This document shows, piece by piece, positions 1 through 6,568 of a stretch of 8,796 bases of DNA. Position 1 is the stretch's first letter. Each line of letters opens with the position of its first letter. The position numbers and the translations under genes were made by a program. Source of the stretch: an uncultured Actinomycetes bacterium (GTDB lineage Bacteria; Actinomycetota; Thermoleophilia; Gaiellales; F1-60-MAGs149); NCBI GenBank assembly GCA_903960645.1, contig CAJCBN010000130.1, positions 1-8,796 on the forward strand. Direction: 5' to 3'. Below the pieces are notes generated by a model. It was not told the origin of the DNA, did no database searches, and was given only the letters and a program-made list of their open reading frames with translations.

Positions 1-709
1 CCGGCAGGGCGGCACGGCGCGCGTCGGCGTCGAAGCGGTCGCTGGGGCCCTGGACGCCGAGAATGGCGACGAGACCGCCCGTATGGTCGAAGACGGGGAC
101 GGCGATCGCAGCGAGATCCTCTTCGCGTTCCTCGTCGGCCTCGCCCCAGCCGCGTTCCCGCACCTCGGCCACGGTCGCGGCCAAGATTGCGGGATCGACG
201 ATCGTGCGGGACGTGAAGGCCGTCAGCTGAGCGGGCAGCTCCGTCTCCGAGCCGCGCCCACAGGCGAGGACGACCTTGCCCACGGCGGTCGCGTGCGCGA
301 CGCTGGGGCGCCCTACAAGCGCCGCTGAGCGCACGCTGCGGCGACTGGGCACGTGATCGACGGTGACGCCCTCGCCGGCGGCAGGAAGCGAGAGCGTGGC
401 CGTCTCGCCCGTTGCCGCCTCGATCTGGTCCAGGATGGGGCGGGCAACCGTGCGGACATCGAGGCGCTGGAGGACGTGGGTACCGAGCTGGAGGAGACGA
501 ACGCCGAGGCGATAGCGGCCGGTGGCCTCGACCTTCTCGACCAGTCCGTGGCCGGCCAGGGTGCCGAGCAGGCGCGAGGCGGAGGAGGGGGAGACGTCGA
601 GGCGGCGGGCGATGTCGTTCACGCCCAGCGGCTCGGGTGCCTCAGCCAGGAGCTCGAGCACGAGCAACGCACGCTCGACGGCGGCGACGGGTCGGCCGGG
701 TGTTGCCAT
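1..709 (-). CDS. IclR-family transcriptional regulator, C-terminus cut by window edge
   Basis: This is a DNA-binding regulator of the IclR family, cytoplasmic and normally a dimer or tetramer. The 236 visible residues read through without a stop. Residues about 6-60 form the winged helix-turn-helix (VNDIARRLDVSPSSASRLL at 30-48, the recognition-helix region, followed by LVEKVEATGRYRLG). Residues about 75-236 form the effector-binding domain, with the family signature HATAVGKVVLA (139-149) and the GVQGPSDRF stretch (218-226). Full-length relatives run about 250 residues, so only a short C-terminal helix should be missing. The ATG at 709-707 is preferred because the protein then begins directly before the HTH, and a TACCAT -10 box sits exactly 7 nt upstream, suggesting a leaderless message. 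It diverges from the membrane protein at 746 and may regulate it; the effector cannot be told from the sequence. Family call is firm, target is inferred. Confidence 0.93.
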   Translation of the reverse strand, partial: MATPGRPVAAVERALLVLELLAEAPEPLGVNDIARRLDVSPSSASRLLGTLAGHGLVEKVEATGRYRLGVRLLQLGTHVLQRLDVRTVARPILDQIEAATGETATLSLPAAGEGVTVDHVPSRRSVRSAALVGRPSVAHATAVGKVVLACGRGSETELPAQLTAFTSRTIVDPAILAATVAEVRERGWGEADEEREEDLAAIAVPVFDHTGGLVAILGVQGPSDRFDADARRAALP

Positions 710-745
710 GTCGGCAATGGTACCCGGTCTCGTATGCTGTCGGCG
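710..745. promoter_or_regulatory. Back-to-back leaderless promoters, IclR gene / membrane gene
   Basis: Only 36 bp separate the two divergent start codons. On the minus strand TACCAT (722 down to 717) is followed by 7 nt and the ATG at 709. On the plus strand TATGCT (733-738) is followed by 7 nt and the ATG at 746. Both match the TAnnnT-7nt-ATG layout of leaderless actinobacterial genes, and neither start has a Shine-Dalgarno sequence. A 12-mer, TGTCGGCAATGG (709-720), recurs with one change as TGTCGGCGATGG (738-749) and could be a direct-repeat operator. Clear -35 boxes were not found. The motifs are seen; promoter function is inferred. Confidence 0.5.
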
Positions 746-1621
746 ATGGAGGCGGTGGAGACCCGATCGGCCCTCGCGGCCCTGCGCACGCACTTTCCTG
801 CCCGCTGGCAGCTGGCGCTGCGCTTCGGGGTCGTGGTGGGCGCGCCGTTTGCGGCCGGCACCGCGGCTGGTGCGCATCCGCTGGGCGCGATCGCGGCCGC
901 CAGCGCGCTGCTGATCCTGCTGATGGGACCGCCCGGCTACGGGATCGCCCGCCGGGCTCAGGTCATCGGCATCGCCGTCCTGATCGGCCTTGCCGCCGCG
1001 ATCGGCGCACTCGTCCAGAACTACGAGGTCGTACTGGTGCTCCTGCTCCTGCTCGTCGGTGGGTTCTTCGCCGTCGCGCGCAAGGTCGATCGCTCGATGG
1101 CGACGATCGCGCTCGTGCCGATCGTCGGCCTCCTGATCGGCTCCGGCTCCCCCGACGGCCTGCGCTCCGCGATCGAGCTGCTCGCGGCCGCCTTGATCGG
1201 CGGTGGCCTGTACCTGCTCCTGCTCGATCGGGCGTGGCCCAGCCCGGAGCACCCGTCGGTCGCCCTTGAGGGTCGCTCACGGCGCCTCCTGCCCGCGCTG
1301 ATCCTCGCACTGCCAGTGGGCTACCTCGTGGCCTCGGCGGTCGTCGATTGGCACATGGCGGCCTACGCCTTCGCGCTGCTCGCGATCCTCCTGATCCTCA
1401 ACGCCCGCGGCGCGCACCGCACCACCCGGCATGAGCTGCTGGGCTTCCTCGTGATCCTCGCGCTCGTCGTCGCGGAGCTCCGCCTGGAGGCACGGGTCGA
1501 CGTGATGGTCTTCACGGCGCTGGTGGTGGCGATCGTGGGTGCCTGGCGCGCCGATCGCGGCACAGTGCCGTTGTGGAGCATCCTCGGGACGCTGCTGGTG
1601 CTGATCGCGTCAGTGTCGTAG
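746..1621 (+). CDS. Polytopic membrane protein, FUSC/aromatic-acid-exporter-like
   Basis: This is an integral membrane protein of 291 residues with about 10-11 hydrophobic segments (roughly 25-41, 45-61, 71-90, 93-110, 118-133, 142-161, 181-200, 204-219, 229-246, 252-266, 274-290). The polar linker at about 161-181 (DRAWPSPEHP...) splits it into two hydrophobic halves. That halved arrangement and the GAHPLGAIAAASALLILLMG stretch resemble FUSC-type permeases (fusaric acid or aromatic acid efflux), but the large cytosolic domain of that family is absent and no diagnostic motif is visible. Substrate and direction are unknown. The start at 746 is chosen because of the TATGCT box 7 nt upstream; an in-frame ATG at 734 would overlap that box and add four residues. 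It diverges from the IclR gene, which makes control by that regulator plausible but unproven. Confidence 0.75.
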   Translation: MEAVETRSALAALRTHFPARWQLALRFGVVVGAPFAAGTAAGAHPLGAIAAASALLILLMGPPGYGIARRAQVIGIAVLIGLAAAIGALVQNYEVVLVLLLLLVGGFFAVARKVDRSMATIALVPIVGLLIGSGSPDGLRSAIELLAAALIGGGLYLLLLDRAWPSPEHPSVALEGRSRRLLPALILALPVGYLVASAVVDWHMAAYAFALLAILLILNARGAHRTTRHELLGFLVILALVVAELRLEARVDVMVFTALVVAIVGAWRADRGTVPLWSILGTLLVLIASVS

Positions 1622-1685
1622 GTGGTTGACGGAGGGGTCTGGCCCCTTTGTTAACCGGTGAGGCTGGGGGGTAGGCGGTTGGTGG

Positions 1686-1714
1686 TTCACAGAGGGGTCT
1701 GGCCCCTCTGTGAA
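1686..1714. repeat. Repeat copy 2: perfect 12-bp hairpin
   Basis: TTCACAGAGGGG (1686-1697) and CCCCTCTGTGAA (1703-1714) are exact reverse complements around a 5-nt loop, TCTGG. This is the most stable uninterrupted hairpin of the five-copy cluster. It lies 65 bp past the stop codon of the membrane-protein gene and could stop transcription, although no T-run follows on either strand. Confidence 0.85.
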
Positions 1715-1760
1715 GTGGGTGCGTGTTGGTTGACAGAGGGGTCGGACCCCACTGGTCGTT

Positions 1761-1793
1761 GGTTAACAGAGGGGTCAGACCCCACTGTTAACC
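1761..1793. repeat. Repeat copy 4: near-perfect 33-bp palindrome
   Basis: GGTTAACAG (1761-1769) pairs exactly with CTGTTAACC (1785-1793). The inner GGGGT (1771-1775) pairs with ACCCC (1779-1783), leaving one A-A mismatch and a CAG loop. Both ends carry a GTTAAC palindrome. It is the most symmetric copy and may be closest to the ancestral element. Confidence 0.85.
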
Positions 1794-1864
1794 ATGGGGG
1801 TAGACGCTAGGCGGTTTGTTTTCGGTGGTTCACAGAGGGGTCTGACCCCTATGTCAACCAACGA

Positions 1865-1892
1865 CTGAGGGGCGGCCGAAGCCGCCCCTCAG
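1865..1892 (-). terminator. UUCG-tetraloop hairpin downstream of soxB
   Basis: CTGAGGGGCGGC (1865-1876) and GCCGCCCCTCAG (1881-1892) form a perfect 12-bp GC-rich stem with a 4-nt loop. Read on the minus strand the loop is C(UUCG)G, the extra-stable tetraloop, so the hairpin suits the soxB transcript whose stop codon lies 27 bp before it. The following sequence (TCGTTGGTT) is only weakly T-rich, so it may end transcription inefficiently or protect the 3' end of the mRNA. Confidence 0.7.
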
Positions 1893-1919
1893 GGAAGAAC
1901 TCAGGTTGTGCTGCGGTCT

Positions 1920-3140
1920 CTAGTGGGAGACGGAGGCAGCAGCCTTCTCGGGCACCAGCATCTCCTCGGCAAACCGGGAGAGGCGGAAGGGCTCGATCAG
2001 GTCCGGCGTGCGATTCGTGGCGATCAGCTCTGCCATCGTCTCGCCGCAGACAGCGGAGGCCTTGAAGCCCCAGGTGCCCCAACCGGCGTCGATCAGGAAG
2101 TTATCGACCTCGGTCTTGCCCATGATCGGGCTGTAGTCCGGGGTCATGTCGCAGTAGCCGGTCCACTGGCGCTGGATCTTCAGACGCGCGAGGAGCGGCA
2201 CCACGTCCAGGGCATTCGCCGTGGAGTGCTCGAGGAACGTGTTCGTCGAGCGCATGCTGTACGTCGTGTACGGCTCGATCTCCGAGCCGATCAGGACCTC
2301 GCCGCGATCCGTCTGCGAGATGTACGTGTGCAGCGAGGCCGACACGATGATCTTGTGGAGCAGCGGCTTGACGGGCTCCGTCACGAACGCCTGGAGCGGA
2401 TGGTTCGTGATCGGGGTCTTGACGCCCGCGAGGTCGGTGACCTGCGTCGTCCAGCCCGCGACGGCACTCATCACGACGCCAGCATCGATCGGGCCCTGAC
2501 TCGTATCCACGCCGATGCACTTGCCAGCCGAATCCTTGCGGATGGCCGTGACCTTCACACCCTGATGGATGTGACCGCCGCGCATCGAGAACTGGGAGCC
2601 GTAGCCCCAGACGACGGCGTCGTGGCGCAGCACCGAGCCCGGCGGGTGGTACAGCGCCGCCTCGATCGGGTACGGCACGTCGAGCGACATGTTGAGCTCG
2701 GGGCAGAGCTCCGCGATCTCGTCGCGGAAGATCAGCCGGGAGTCAACGCCGAGGACCTTGTTGGTCTCCGCGCGCTCGCGCTGCACGCGCACCGACGAGT
2801 CGGTGTGGGCGAGCGTGAAGTGGCCGAGATTCGACATCATCATGTTGAAGTCGAGGTCCTGGGACAGACCGCGCCACAGCTCCATCGAGCGCTCGTAGAA
2901 CCGGATGCCCTCAGGCGTGCGGTAGTTCGAGCGGACGATGGTCGTGTTGCGACCCGAGCCGCCGGCACCGATGTAGTTCATCTCCAAGACGGCGATGTTC
3001 TCCGCCTTGATGCCGTGGTTCTTGACCAGGTAGTACGCCGTGCCGAGGCCGTGCGCGCCACCGCCGATGATGACGATGTCGTACGACTTCTTCATCGGGT
3101 ACTTCTTGAAGAACGTGCGTCCTCGCAGGAGACCGCTCAC
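1920..3140 (-). CDS. soxB: Sarcosine oxidase-type beta subunit (FAD, covalent FMN)
   Basis: This is the catalytic flavoprotein subunit of heterotetrameric sarcosine oxidase, 406 residues, close to family length. It would oxidise the N-methyl group of sarcosine on a non-covalent FAD. The Rossmann motif IIGGGAHGLGTAYYL covers 24-38 and is followed by the family-typical GSGRNTTIVRSNYRTPEG (61-78). H173 in LRHDAVVWGYG occupies the place of the histidine that binds FMN covalently in known SoxB proteins (His173 in the Stenotrophomonas enzyme). K360 in GWGTWGFKAS matches the conserved active-site lysine linked to oxygen activation in this family; the usual GWGTGGFKA has W in place of one G here. The GTG start overlaps the soxG stop by 4 bp (GTGA), with GGAAGGGG 10 nt upstream; an ATG at codon 16 is a less likely start. 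It is last in the operon. N,N-dimethylglycine or another secondary or tertiary amine is an alternative substrate. Confidence 0.93.
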   Translation of the reverse strand: MSGLLRGRTFFKKYPMKKSYDIVIIGGGAHGLGTAYYLVKNHGIKAENIAVLEMNYIGAGGSGRNTTIVRSNYRTPEGIRFYERSMELWRGLSQDLDFNMMMSNLGHFTLAHTDSSVRVQRERAETNKVLGVDSRLIFRDEIAELCPELNMSLDVPYPIEAALYHPPGSVLRHDAVVWGYGSQFSMRGGHIHQGVKVTAIRKDSAGKCIGVDTSQGPIDAGVVMSAVAGWTTQVTDLAGVKTPITNHPLQAFVTEPVKPLLHKIIVSASLHTYISQTDRGEVLIGSEIEPYTTYSMRSTNTFLEHSTANALDVVPLLARLKIQRQWTGYCDMTPDYSPIMGKTEVDNFLIDAGWGTWGFKASAVCGETMAELIATNRTPDLIEPFRLSRFAEEMLVPEKAAASVSH

Positions 3141-3658
3141 GAGACTGCCACCCCTTCCGTACCGACGCCGAGCGCGTTCTGTGCGGGCGCGGCGACCTCA
3201 TGCATGTTGACGTGATGGCCGGCATGGAGCAGCGAGTCGTGCACGTGCTCGATGACCTCGCCGCCGGTCATGATGTCGATCCGGTTCGGGCGGACGAACA
3301 CCTTGCCGGCGACATGGCAGACCTTGCCGACCGTGAAGACCGGCTCGCCGTTCGAGACGGGGAGCTTCCAGTTCGCCTCGCGGGCGAACACCTCCTCGAT
3401 GCCCTCGCCGACGAGCGAGAACAGCGACCAGCCGTCGGTGTGATCGACGACCAGCGCGGCATTGCCCTCGCCGGCCAGCTGACCCTGGAGGTCCTCGACG
3501 AGCGCGGCAGCGGTGCCGACCTCGCCGACGAAGATGACCTCGTCAGGGGTGATGCGGCCGATCAGCGTGCCGGAGGGCTGCTTGAGCCCGTCGAGCACTG
3601 CTTCCTTGCCAAAGCAGCGGACCTTCGCTGCACCTTTTACTTCAAACAGATCAGGCAC
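3137..3658 (-). CDS. soxG: Sarcosine oxidase-type gamma subunit
   Basis: This is the small gamma subunit of the heterotetrameric enzyme, 173 residues, slightly shorter than most (about 190-210). It has no catalytic residues of its own; in known complexes it packs against the other subunits and is structurally related to the folate-binding GcvT fold. Family-like features are a central DHTDGWSLFSLVG (72-84), where relatives have D-x-S-DGW, followed by a hydrophobic-basic C-terminal half (KVFVRPNRIDIM). No signal peptide or membrane segment is seen. The GTG start overlaps the soxA end by 8 bp, with GAGGGAG 9 nt upstream at 3668-3674. Its stop overlaps the soxB start, so translation is probably coupled. 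The call leans on operon position as well as the weakly conserved sequence. Confidence 0.85.
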   Translation of the reverse strand: MPDLFEVKGAAKVRCFGKEAVLDGLKQPSGTLIGRITPDEVIFVGEVGTAAALVEDLQGQLAGEGNAALVVDHTDGWSLFSLVGEGIEEVFAREANWKLPVSNGEPVFTVGKVCHVAGKVFVRPNRIDIMTGGEVIEHVHDSLLHAGHHVNMHEVAAPAQNALGVGTEGVAVS

Positions 3659-6302
3659 GGAGCTTCACTCCCTCAGGGTCGTAGAAGGCGTGGTCGCCGA
3701 TAGTCGCCGGCGCGCCTCCAATAGAGATGGTTCCGCCAGCCTTGGCGTGCTCGGTGGTGACCCACGCGAGTCCGACAGGGTGGCCGAGGACATACGACAT
3801 CTTGGAGGACGTGACACGTCCGTTCAGATTGCCGCCGACCGTTACGATCGAGCCCTCTGCGGGGGTTGCCATACCGGGCTCCATCTGCCACGGGACGAGC
3901 GTCTCACGCGGGGTGCGACGCTGCGACCGTACCAGTGCAGCCTTGCCGACAAAGTCGGGCTTGTCGAGCTTCACGGCCCAGTCCATCGAGACCTTCCACG
4001 GGGTGGTCTCAAAGTCCGTGTCCTGGGAGATGATGATGTGGCCCTTCTCCAGGCGGAGGAGGCGCTGGGCGTCAAGGCCGAACGGCTTGATGTCCCACTC
4101 CTTGCCAGCCTCGAGAATCGCGTCCCACATCTCCACCGCGTGCGCGGCGGGGAAGTGGAGCTCGTAGGCGAGCTCGCCGACGAAGCCGAGGCGGATGGCC
4201 AGACAGGAGACGCCGTTGACCGTGATGCGGCGATGCCGCAGGTACGGGAACGACTCCTTGTCGATCGGATCGTCGCAGAGCTTTTCGAGCAGGTCACGGG
4301 CGTGCGGGCCGGCGACGTTGACGGCCGCCAGCGACGCAGTCTGGTTGACGACGAAGACGTCGAGGCCCCAGGCCTCGCGCCAGTCGAGCATCCAGGACTC
4401 GAGCCGCTCGGCGCCCGACGTGGTGACGGTGCAGTAGAACGCACCACCCTCGAGGGCGCAGACGGTGCCGTCGTCGATGATGACGCCGCCCTCTTCGAGC
4501 ATCAGGCCGTAGCGCAGCTTGCCGGGCTCGAGGTCGGCGACGCGCATCGGGTAGATGCGCTCGAGGAACTCGACGACGTCCGGACCGGCCAGCAGGAACT
4601 TGCCGAGCGTGCCGACGTCGATGACGCCGACGCGATGGCGGACGGCCTCGTACTCGGCCTGCATGTCGCCGTACGAGAAGATGCGCTTCCACGGGCCGGC
4701 CCAGAGGGTCGACGCGCCCATCTCCAGATGCTTCTGGTGGAGCGGGGTGTGGCGCTCGATGTGGTGACGGGCACCGGCCGCGGCCTGCTCGATGCGGATC
4801 GGGCGGACGGGCGGGCGCAGGGTCGTCGGTGCCGAGACGCGCGCGGCCTCCGACGGGGTCTTGCGCTCGGCGATGGCACGCAGCTGGTCGGCGCAGAGGC
4901 GCCCCTGGCACGGTCCCATCGTCACCGTCGTGTAGCGCTTGAGCAGCTCGGCGGACTCGAAGCCCTCGTCGATCGCCTGCTCGACCTCCTTGACCGATAC
5001 GTCCTCGCAGAGACAGACGTAGCCGGCGGTGCCGCACTGGCGCGGCTTCGAGGCGGGCGGGTTCACGTACAGGGGCAGTCCGGCCGCTGCGGCGGCACCG
5101 GCGTCCTTGCCCTGCTGCTCGGCCTCGGCCAGTGTGGTGCCCGGCAGTGCGGCATCACCGGCGAGGACGCACGGCAGGTCGTAGGCGAGGCGGGGGAGAT
5201 GCATGTTCTGCTGGATCTCCGCGCCACAGGCGAGGATGTCGCAGCTGATCTCCTCCGTGGAGCCGCCCGTGCTGCGGACGACGACGCCGGAGAGCTTCTT
5301 GCGGCCCTTGGCCTCGACGATCTCGCCACTGATCTGGCGGTTGCCGACGCCGGTCGCGTCGACGCCGGGGCCGGTGACGACCGCGGCGATGGTCATGCCA
5401 GCCGCGGCGAGCGTCTTGGCGTGCTCGACGGCCTCCTGGGTCTCGGCCCAGACGACGGCCGTCTCACCCGGCTTGATGCCGTGGGCTCCGGCGAGGCGTG
5501 CGGCGCCACGCGCCATGAAGATGCCCGGCAGGTCGTTGTTCGGGAAGATGCGGTGCATCTCCATGCCGCCCGACGCGATCACGATGTTCGTCGGGTGGAT
5601 GTGGAGCGTCTGCTCGGCAGTGATCGCCAGGACCATCGGGCCCTCGTAGATACCGACGGCGGACGTGCCGGTGTTCAGCTCGATGCCGGCGTTCGCCGCC
5701 ACCTGCGCGGCGAGACCGTCGATGGCGTCCTTGGTCGGGCCCGCGGCGACGCGGAGACCGGGGGTGGAGCCCTCGTCGATGACCATCACGCGCTTGCCGG
5801 TCGCGGCAGCGGCGAGCGCAGCCGACAGGCCGGCCACACCGGCGCCGATGACGAGCACGTCGGGATGGCGATTGATGCGGTCGATATCGCGCGGCGCATC
5901 GCTCTTGTCCGAGAAGCCAAGACCGGCGACGCGGCGGATAACGCCCTCAGCCATCGGCCATGCGAACTTCGGCTTGATGCCGGCCTTGTAGTAGAAGCCG
6001 ACGGGCATCAGCGGATGGAACTTGTCGATCACGTTGAGCGCGTCACGGTCGACCGACGGCCAGGCGTTCTGCCGCGAGACCTTCTGGCCATCCTTGGCCG
6101 CGCACATGCAGGCGCGGACGTTGACCTCGCCGTCAACCGTGACGAGGCAGTTCGGGCAATCGCCCGACAGGCAGTAGAGGCCACGCGGGCGGTGGTACTT
6201 GAAGGAGCGGGAGAAGACGCGGACGCCGTCCCGGTAGAGCGCCGCGGCGAGCGAGTCGCCCGGCTGGATGGCGACTTCGCGCCCCTCGAATTCGATGCTC
6301 AC
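3651..6302 (-). CDS. soxA: Sarcosine oxidase-type alpha subunit with two [2Fe-2S] motifs
   Basis: This is the large alpha subunit, 883 residues (relatives about 930-1000). It accepts the one-carbon unit and yields 5,10-methylene-THF. The N-terminal 2Fe-2S-ferredoxin-like domain (1-90) keeps a complete CX4CX2CX12C set (C44, C49, C52, C65) plus C67. A dinucleotide-binding domain (148-405) has VIGAGVAGLSAAL at 151-163. A BFD-like domain (about 428-480) holds C430, C432, C465 and C470 (CXCX32CX4C). A GcvT-like folate domain fills about 510-883, with GGVIIDDGTV (605-614), GELAYELHFP (709-718) and DAQRLLRLEKG (744-754). Canonical SoxA proteins that I recall lack these cysteines, so electron transfer through Fe-S clusters is inferred. 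The GTG start overlaps the soxD stop by 4 bp, with GGAGG 7 nt upstream; the ORF extends 48 codons further but through soxD. The usual N-terminal extension of about 20 residues is absent. Confidence 0.92.
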   Translation of the reverse strand: MSIEFEGREVAIQPGDSLAAALYRDGVRVFSRSFKYHRPRGLYCLSGDCPNCLVTVDGEVNVRACMCAAKDGQKVSRQNAWPSVDRDALNVIDKFHPLMPVGFYYKAGIKPKFAWPMAEGVIRRVAGLGFSDKSDAPRDIDRINRHPDVLVIGAGVAGLSAALAAAATGKRVMVIDEGSTPGLRVAAGPTKDAIDGLAAQVAANAGIELNTGTSAVGIYEGPMVLAITAEQTLHIHPTNIVIASGGMEMHRIFPNNDLPGIFMARGAARLAGAHGIKPGETAVVWAETQEAVEHAKTLAAAGMTIAAVVTGPGVDATGVGNRQISGEIVEAKGRKKLSGVVVRSTGGSTEEISCDILACGAEIQQNMHLPRLAYDLPCVLAGDAALPGTTLAEAEQQGKDAGAAAAAGLPLYVNPPASKPRQCGTAGYVCLCEDVSVKEVEQAIDEGFESAELLKRYTTVTMGPCQGRLCADQLRAIAERKTPSEAARVSAPTTLRPPVRPIRIEQAAAGARHHIERHTPLHQKHLEMGASTLWAGPWKRIFSYGDMQAEYEAVRHRVGVIDVGTLGKFLLAGPDVVEFLERIYPMRVADLEPGKLRYGLMLEEGGVIIDDGTVCALEGGAFYCTVTTSGAERLESWMLDWREAWGLDVFVVNQTASLAAVNVAGPHARDLLEKLCDDPIDKESFPYLRHRRITVNGVSCLAIRLGFVGELAYELHFPAAHAVEMWDAILEAGKEWDIKPFGLDAQRLLRLEKGHIIISQDTDFETTPWKVSMDWAVKLDKPDFVGKAALVRSQRRTPRETLVPWQMEPGMATPAEGSIVTVGGNLNGRVTSSKMSYVLGHPVGLAWVTTEHAKAGGTISIGGAPATIGDHAFYDPEGVKLRA

Positions 6303-6568
6303 GCCGCGCCCTCCGTGTACTCCTCGCCCGGCTGCGCCAAGACGAGGTTCGTGCGTGTGTCGCGCACGATCGTGTACCAGCGGCGTGTGCCGCTGGAGTG
6401 GAACCACCGCTCCTTCTGCACGCCGGCGACGTTGGCGCGCAGCCACAGGTGGGCAATCGCCTCCTCGTCCGGAGCGTCAGGGGCAAGCGGGGGACGCACT
6501 TCGCCGCCGTACGAGAACTCGCTGACGGGGCGAAGGCCAAATGGGGTTTTGATGTGGAAGTGGCTCAC
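6299..6568 (-). CDS. soxD: Sarcosine oxidase-type delta subunit lacking zinc ligands
   Basis: This is the small delta subunit, 89 residues, normal length for the family. The body is recognisable: EFSYGGEVRPP (17-27) and KERWFHSSGTRRWYTIVRDTRTNLVLA (52-78) match the family pattern ExRYGGEA...RERW.H..GCRRWF...RDT. In canonical SoxD a zinc ion is held by an N-terminal CPxCG and by a His and Cys in H-x3-C. Here the first motif reads TPFG (8-11) and the second is H57-x3-T61, and the protein has no cysteine at all, so it should not bind zinc in the usual way. It is first in the operon. The GTG start has no convincing Shine-Dalgarno sequence, so the message may be nearly leaderless. The stop overlaps the soxA GTG by 4 bp. 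Identity rests on the motifs plus operon context. Confidence 0.9.
   Translation of the reverse strand: MSHFHIKTPFGLRPVSEFSYGGEVRPPLAPDAPDEEAIAHLWLRANVAGVQKERWFHSSGTRRWYTIVRDTRTNLVLAQPGEEYTEGAA
6310..6314 (-). promoter_or_regulatory. Ribosome binding site fixing the soxA GTG start
   Basis: GGAGG on the minus strand lies inside the end of soxD, 7 nt before the GTG at 6302. It decides the soxA start over the longer in-frame ATG at 6446, which would put 48 implausible Arg/His-rich residues before the domain start. Confidence 0.7.

Larger units (their letters stand above)
1622..1860. repeat. Cluster of five palindromic GGGGTCnGrCCCC repeats
   Basis: Five copies of an about 33-bp imperfect palindrome lie between the stops of two converging genes. 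The consensus is GGTTnACAGA, then GGGGTCnGrCCCC, then a degenerate complement of the first arm. Copies span about 1624-1656, 1684-1714, 1728-1756, 1761-1793 and 1827-1859, with 13-bp cores at 1634, 1694, 1738, 1771 and 1837. Core spacing is irregular (60, 44, 33, 66 bp), which argues against CRISPR. The fifth arm base varies (C, G or A) between copies. The block that precedes copies 2 and 5 also shares GGGGGTAG...GGTGGTTCACAGAGG, suggesting local duplication of a larger unit. No ORF of note lies here. The palindromes resemble REP-type extragenic elements; possible roles are a transcription stop for both converging genes or a mobile-element footprint. Confidence 0.85.

Noticed and set aside
353..733. 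127-codon N-terminal extension of the membrane protein
   Set aside because: It runs antisense through the IclR gene and is polar, Gly/Asp/Arg-rich; the hydrophobic protein begins at 746 (or 734).
1622..1860. CRISPR array
   Set aside because: Repeats are palindromic and variable, spacers are 4-33 bp and irregular, and no cas gene is present.
1908..3215. A 435-codon plus-strand open frame opposite soxB
   Set aside because: Arg/Asp/His/Val-rich antisense shadow; soxB on the other strand has the FAD and FMN motifs intact.
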